5,581 nt of DNA from Angelakisella sp. (GTDB lineage: Bacteria > Bacillota > Clostridia > Oscillospirales > Ruminococcaceae), in NCBI GenBank assembly GCA_022794295.1, contig JAAWEO010000146.1:1-5581 (forward strand), read 5' to 3'. The translations under genes and the position numbers were made by a program. Each line of letters opens with the position of its first letter. The first letter of the stretch is position 1. Below the pieces are notes generated by a model, which was not told where the DNA came from, searched no databases, and was given only the letters and a program-made list of their open reading frames with translations. This document shows positions 4,311 through 5,581 of this stretch, piece after piece.

Positions 4311-4462
4311 TTTTACGGCCAAACCCTGGGCACCGCCACCCCGTTTGAAAAGGATTTGTAACCCAAAACTAGTAGATTTTTACTAAAAACTCAAAAAAGT
4401 TGTAGAAACGCACAATATTCCTCGGTGAAATTCTAATATATTACGACTTTGTAATTTTGCTA

Positions 4463-4491
4463 TTGCATTTTGTTACAAGTTGTAATAGAAT
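4463..4491 (+). promoter_or_regulatory. Promoter of the surface-protein gene with embedded palindrome
   Basis: TTGCAT (4463-4468), a 17-bp spacer and TAGAAT (4486-4491) form a plausible sigma-A promoter; the -35 matches only its TTG half. The spacer contains the perfect 13-nt palindrome TTACAA-G-TTGTAA (4473-4485), a good position for a repressor. TTGTAA also occurs upstream near 4354 and 4449. A-rich and T-rich tracts at 4374-4402 could raise activity. The leader would be about 63 nt and includes TAAAATTTTA (4536-4545) just before the GGAGG ribosome binding site (4547-4551). The intergenic stretch 4258-4560 shows nothing else gene-like. Confidence 0.6.
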
Positions 4492-4560
4492 GAACACAGG
4501 GCAAGGGAAGTGGAGAGCCCAAGCCCCGCGAAGATTAAAATTTTATGGAGGAAAACACAC

Positions 4561-5577
4561 ATGAAAAAGGTACTCGCACTCGTGCTGGCCGTCATGATGA
4601 TGGCTACTGTTGCCTTTGCTGCTACCACCGAAATCGCTGCTGGTCAGAAGAATTTCGGTGAGAAGGTTACCATTGACTCTGGTGACCTGAAGGCTGCTAA
4701 CAAAAAAGATGTCAACAGCGACAACTATAGCATTACTTCTATTAAGTACAACGAAGGTAGAAACCTGATTAAGTCCATCAGCTTCAACGACGACGAAGAT
4801 CGTGTTGAGGTTAAGCTGATTGACAACTACGAGATCACCAAGGCTAAGACTTTCGACGTTGAGTTTACCCTGAAGGGCCGCGGCAAGAACAAGCCCGACA
4901 GTGAGGACTTCCGTGTCTATGGTACCGTCAAGAACAGGCTCTCTGACAACGAGGAGACTGTTATTGAGGTTAAGAAGGACACCATCAAGCTGGAGAGCGC
5001 TGACAAGAACACCGTCTATAAGATCGTTGGCACCAAGGACGAGACTGACGGCAAGGATTACAAGTATGCTACTCTGGAGCTGACCGCCGCTGATTCTGAT
5101 GTTGAGGTTGAGGTTCGCGTTTATGATGGCGACAAGCTGTATCTGTACAGCGAAGTCAATGCTGACAAGGACATCCTGAAGGCTTATGCTGATACCGATG
5201 CTGAGATCACCTTCCTGTCCTTCCCTGGCAAACCCACCTTCAATGCTACTGCTGCTGTTCGCTTCTACAAGGACGAGGGCACCTACATCTATGAGAACAA
5301 GGATGGCAAGCTGTCCCGCATCACTGCCGCTTCCGCCGGCGCTGCTGGCCAGACCGCTGGCAACGTCAAGTGGGACGACGACGAGGGCTGCTACATCCTG
5401 AAGACCCGCACCCTGGGCAGCTATGTCTTCTCTGACAAGCCCCTGAAGGTTTCCGCTGCTTCTGACAACGCTGCCACCACCAACCCCGACACCGGCGCTA
5501 ACGACGTCGTCGGCGTTGCCACTGCTCTGGCCGCTGTCGCTCTGGTCTCCGCCGCTGCTGTTTCCCTGAAGAAATAA
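4561..5577 (+). CDS. Secreted surface protein with C-terminal NPDTG sorting signal
   Basis: The 338-aa protein starts with a classic signal peptide (residues 1-20, cleavage predicted after AFA) and ends with NPDTG (308-312), a hydrophobic Ala/Val-rich helix (about 317-335) and KK. This is the layout of a sortase substrate; NPXTG-type signals resemble the (S/N/P)PXTG motifs of clostridial class B sortases. The mature part is very acidic and lysine-rich, apparently mostly beta-strand, and ends in a region with one Cys (WDDDEGCY) and LGSYVFSD before the anchor. No catalytic motif or known adhesin domain was recognised. The ATG at 4561 is preferred over the in-frame ATG at 4510 because GGAGG lies 9 nt upstream and the signal peptide starts there. 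Lys is almost always AAG and Ala often GCT, unlike the GC-rich neighbours, suggesting very high expression. The role may be an abundant cell-wall protein or adhesin. The window ends 4 nt after the stop. Confidence 0.85.
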   Translation: MKKVLALVLAVMMMATVAFAATTEIAAGQKNFGEKVTIDSGDLKAANKKDVNSDNYSITSIKYNEGRNLIKSISFNDDEDRVEVKLIDNYEITKAKTFDVEFTLKGRGKNKPDSEDFRVYGTVKNRLSDNEETVIEVKKDTIKLESADKNTVYKIVGTKDETDGKDYKYATLELTAADSDVEVEVRVYDGDKLYLYSEVNADKDILKAYADTDAEITFLSFPGKPTFNATAAVRFYKDEGTYIYENKDGKLSRITAASAGAAGQTAGNVKWDDDEGCYILKTRTLGSYVFSDKPLKVSAASDNAATTNPDTGANDVVGVATALAAVALVSAAAVSLKK

Positions 5578-5581
5578 GTCC

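Noticed and set aside
4510..4560. Upstream in-frame ATG as start of the surface protein
   Set aside because: It would place 17 hydrophilic residues before the signal peptide, and the strong GGAGG site serves the ATG at 4561.

Overview
The window looks like part of a chromosome from a moderately GC-rich gut Clostridium-class bacterium, most likely Oscillospiraceae (Flavonifractor / Lawsonibacter / Pseudoflavonifractor relatives). The reasons are strong AGGAGG-type ribosome binding sites, GC-rich genes beside an AT-rich promoter region, a RapZ/YvcJ-family gene, a surface protein ending in an NPDTG sorting signal, and intergenic space full of short palindromes of the sort common in those genomes. 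The placement is inference from style and recall; no search was run.

Layout. 1-268: a palindrome-rich gene-free stretch ending in a clear minus-strand terminator. 269-1521 (minus): a MarR-family regulator, then a membrane-anchored protein with two nearly identical PepSY domains. The 95 bp between them holds an 11/12 inverted repeat, and another perfect inverted repeat lies just upstream of the regulator. The two genes probably form one regulatory unit. About 1590-2632: roughly 1 kb without a convincing gene but with at least a dozen stem-loops, including three interlocking inverted repeats at 2247-2339 and several small hairpins with a GAA loop.

2633-3615: rapZ with its own near-ideal promoter (TTGCGG-N17-TGGTATAAT) and a terminator right after its stop. 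The usual Firmicutes partners (yvcK, whiA) are not beside it. 3619-3732 (minus): a 37-codon gene with its own promoter, ribosome binding site and shared bidirectional terminator. 3913-4257 (minus): a 114-aa single-pass membrane protein of unknown function. 4258-4560: a divergent, AT-rich promoter region. 4561-5577 (plus): a secreted, acidic, probably abundant surface protein with a signal peptide and a C-terminal NPDTG / hydrophobic helix / KK sortase signal.

Apart from the MarR/PepSY pair, the genes look like separately transcribed units. The most interesting items are the overlooked 37-aa gene, the interlocking palindromes at 2247-2339, the candidate operators of the MarR/PepSY unit, and the surface protein.
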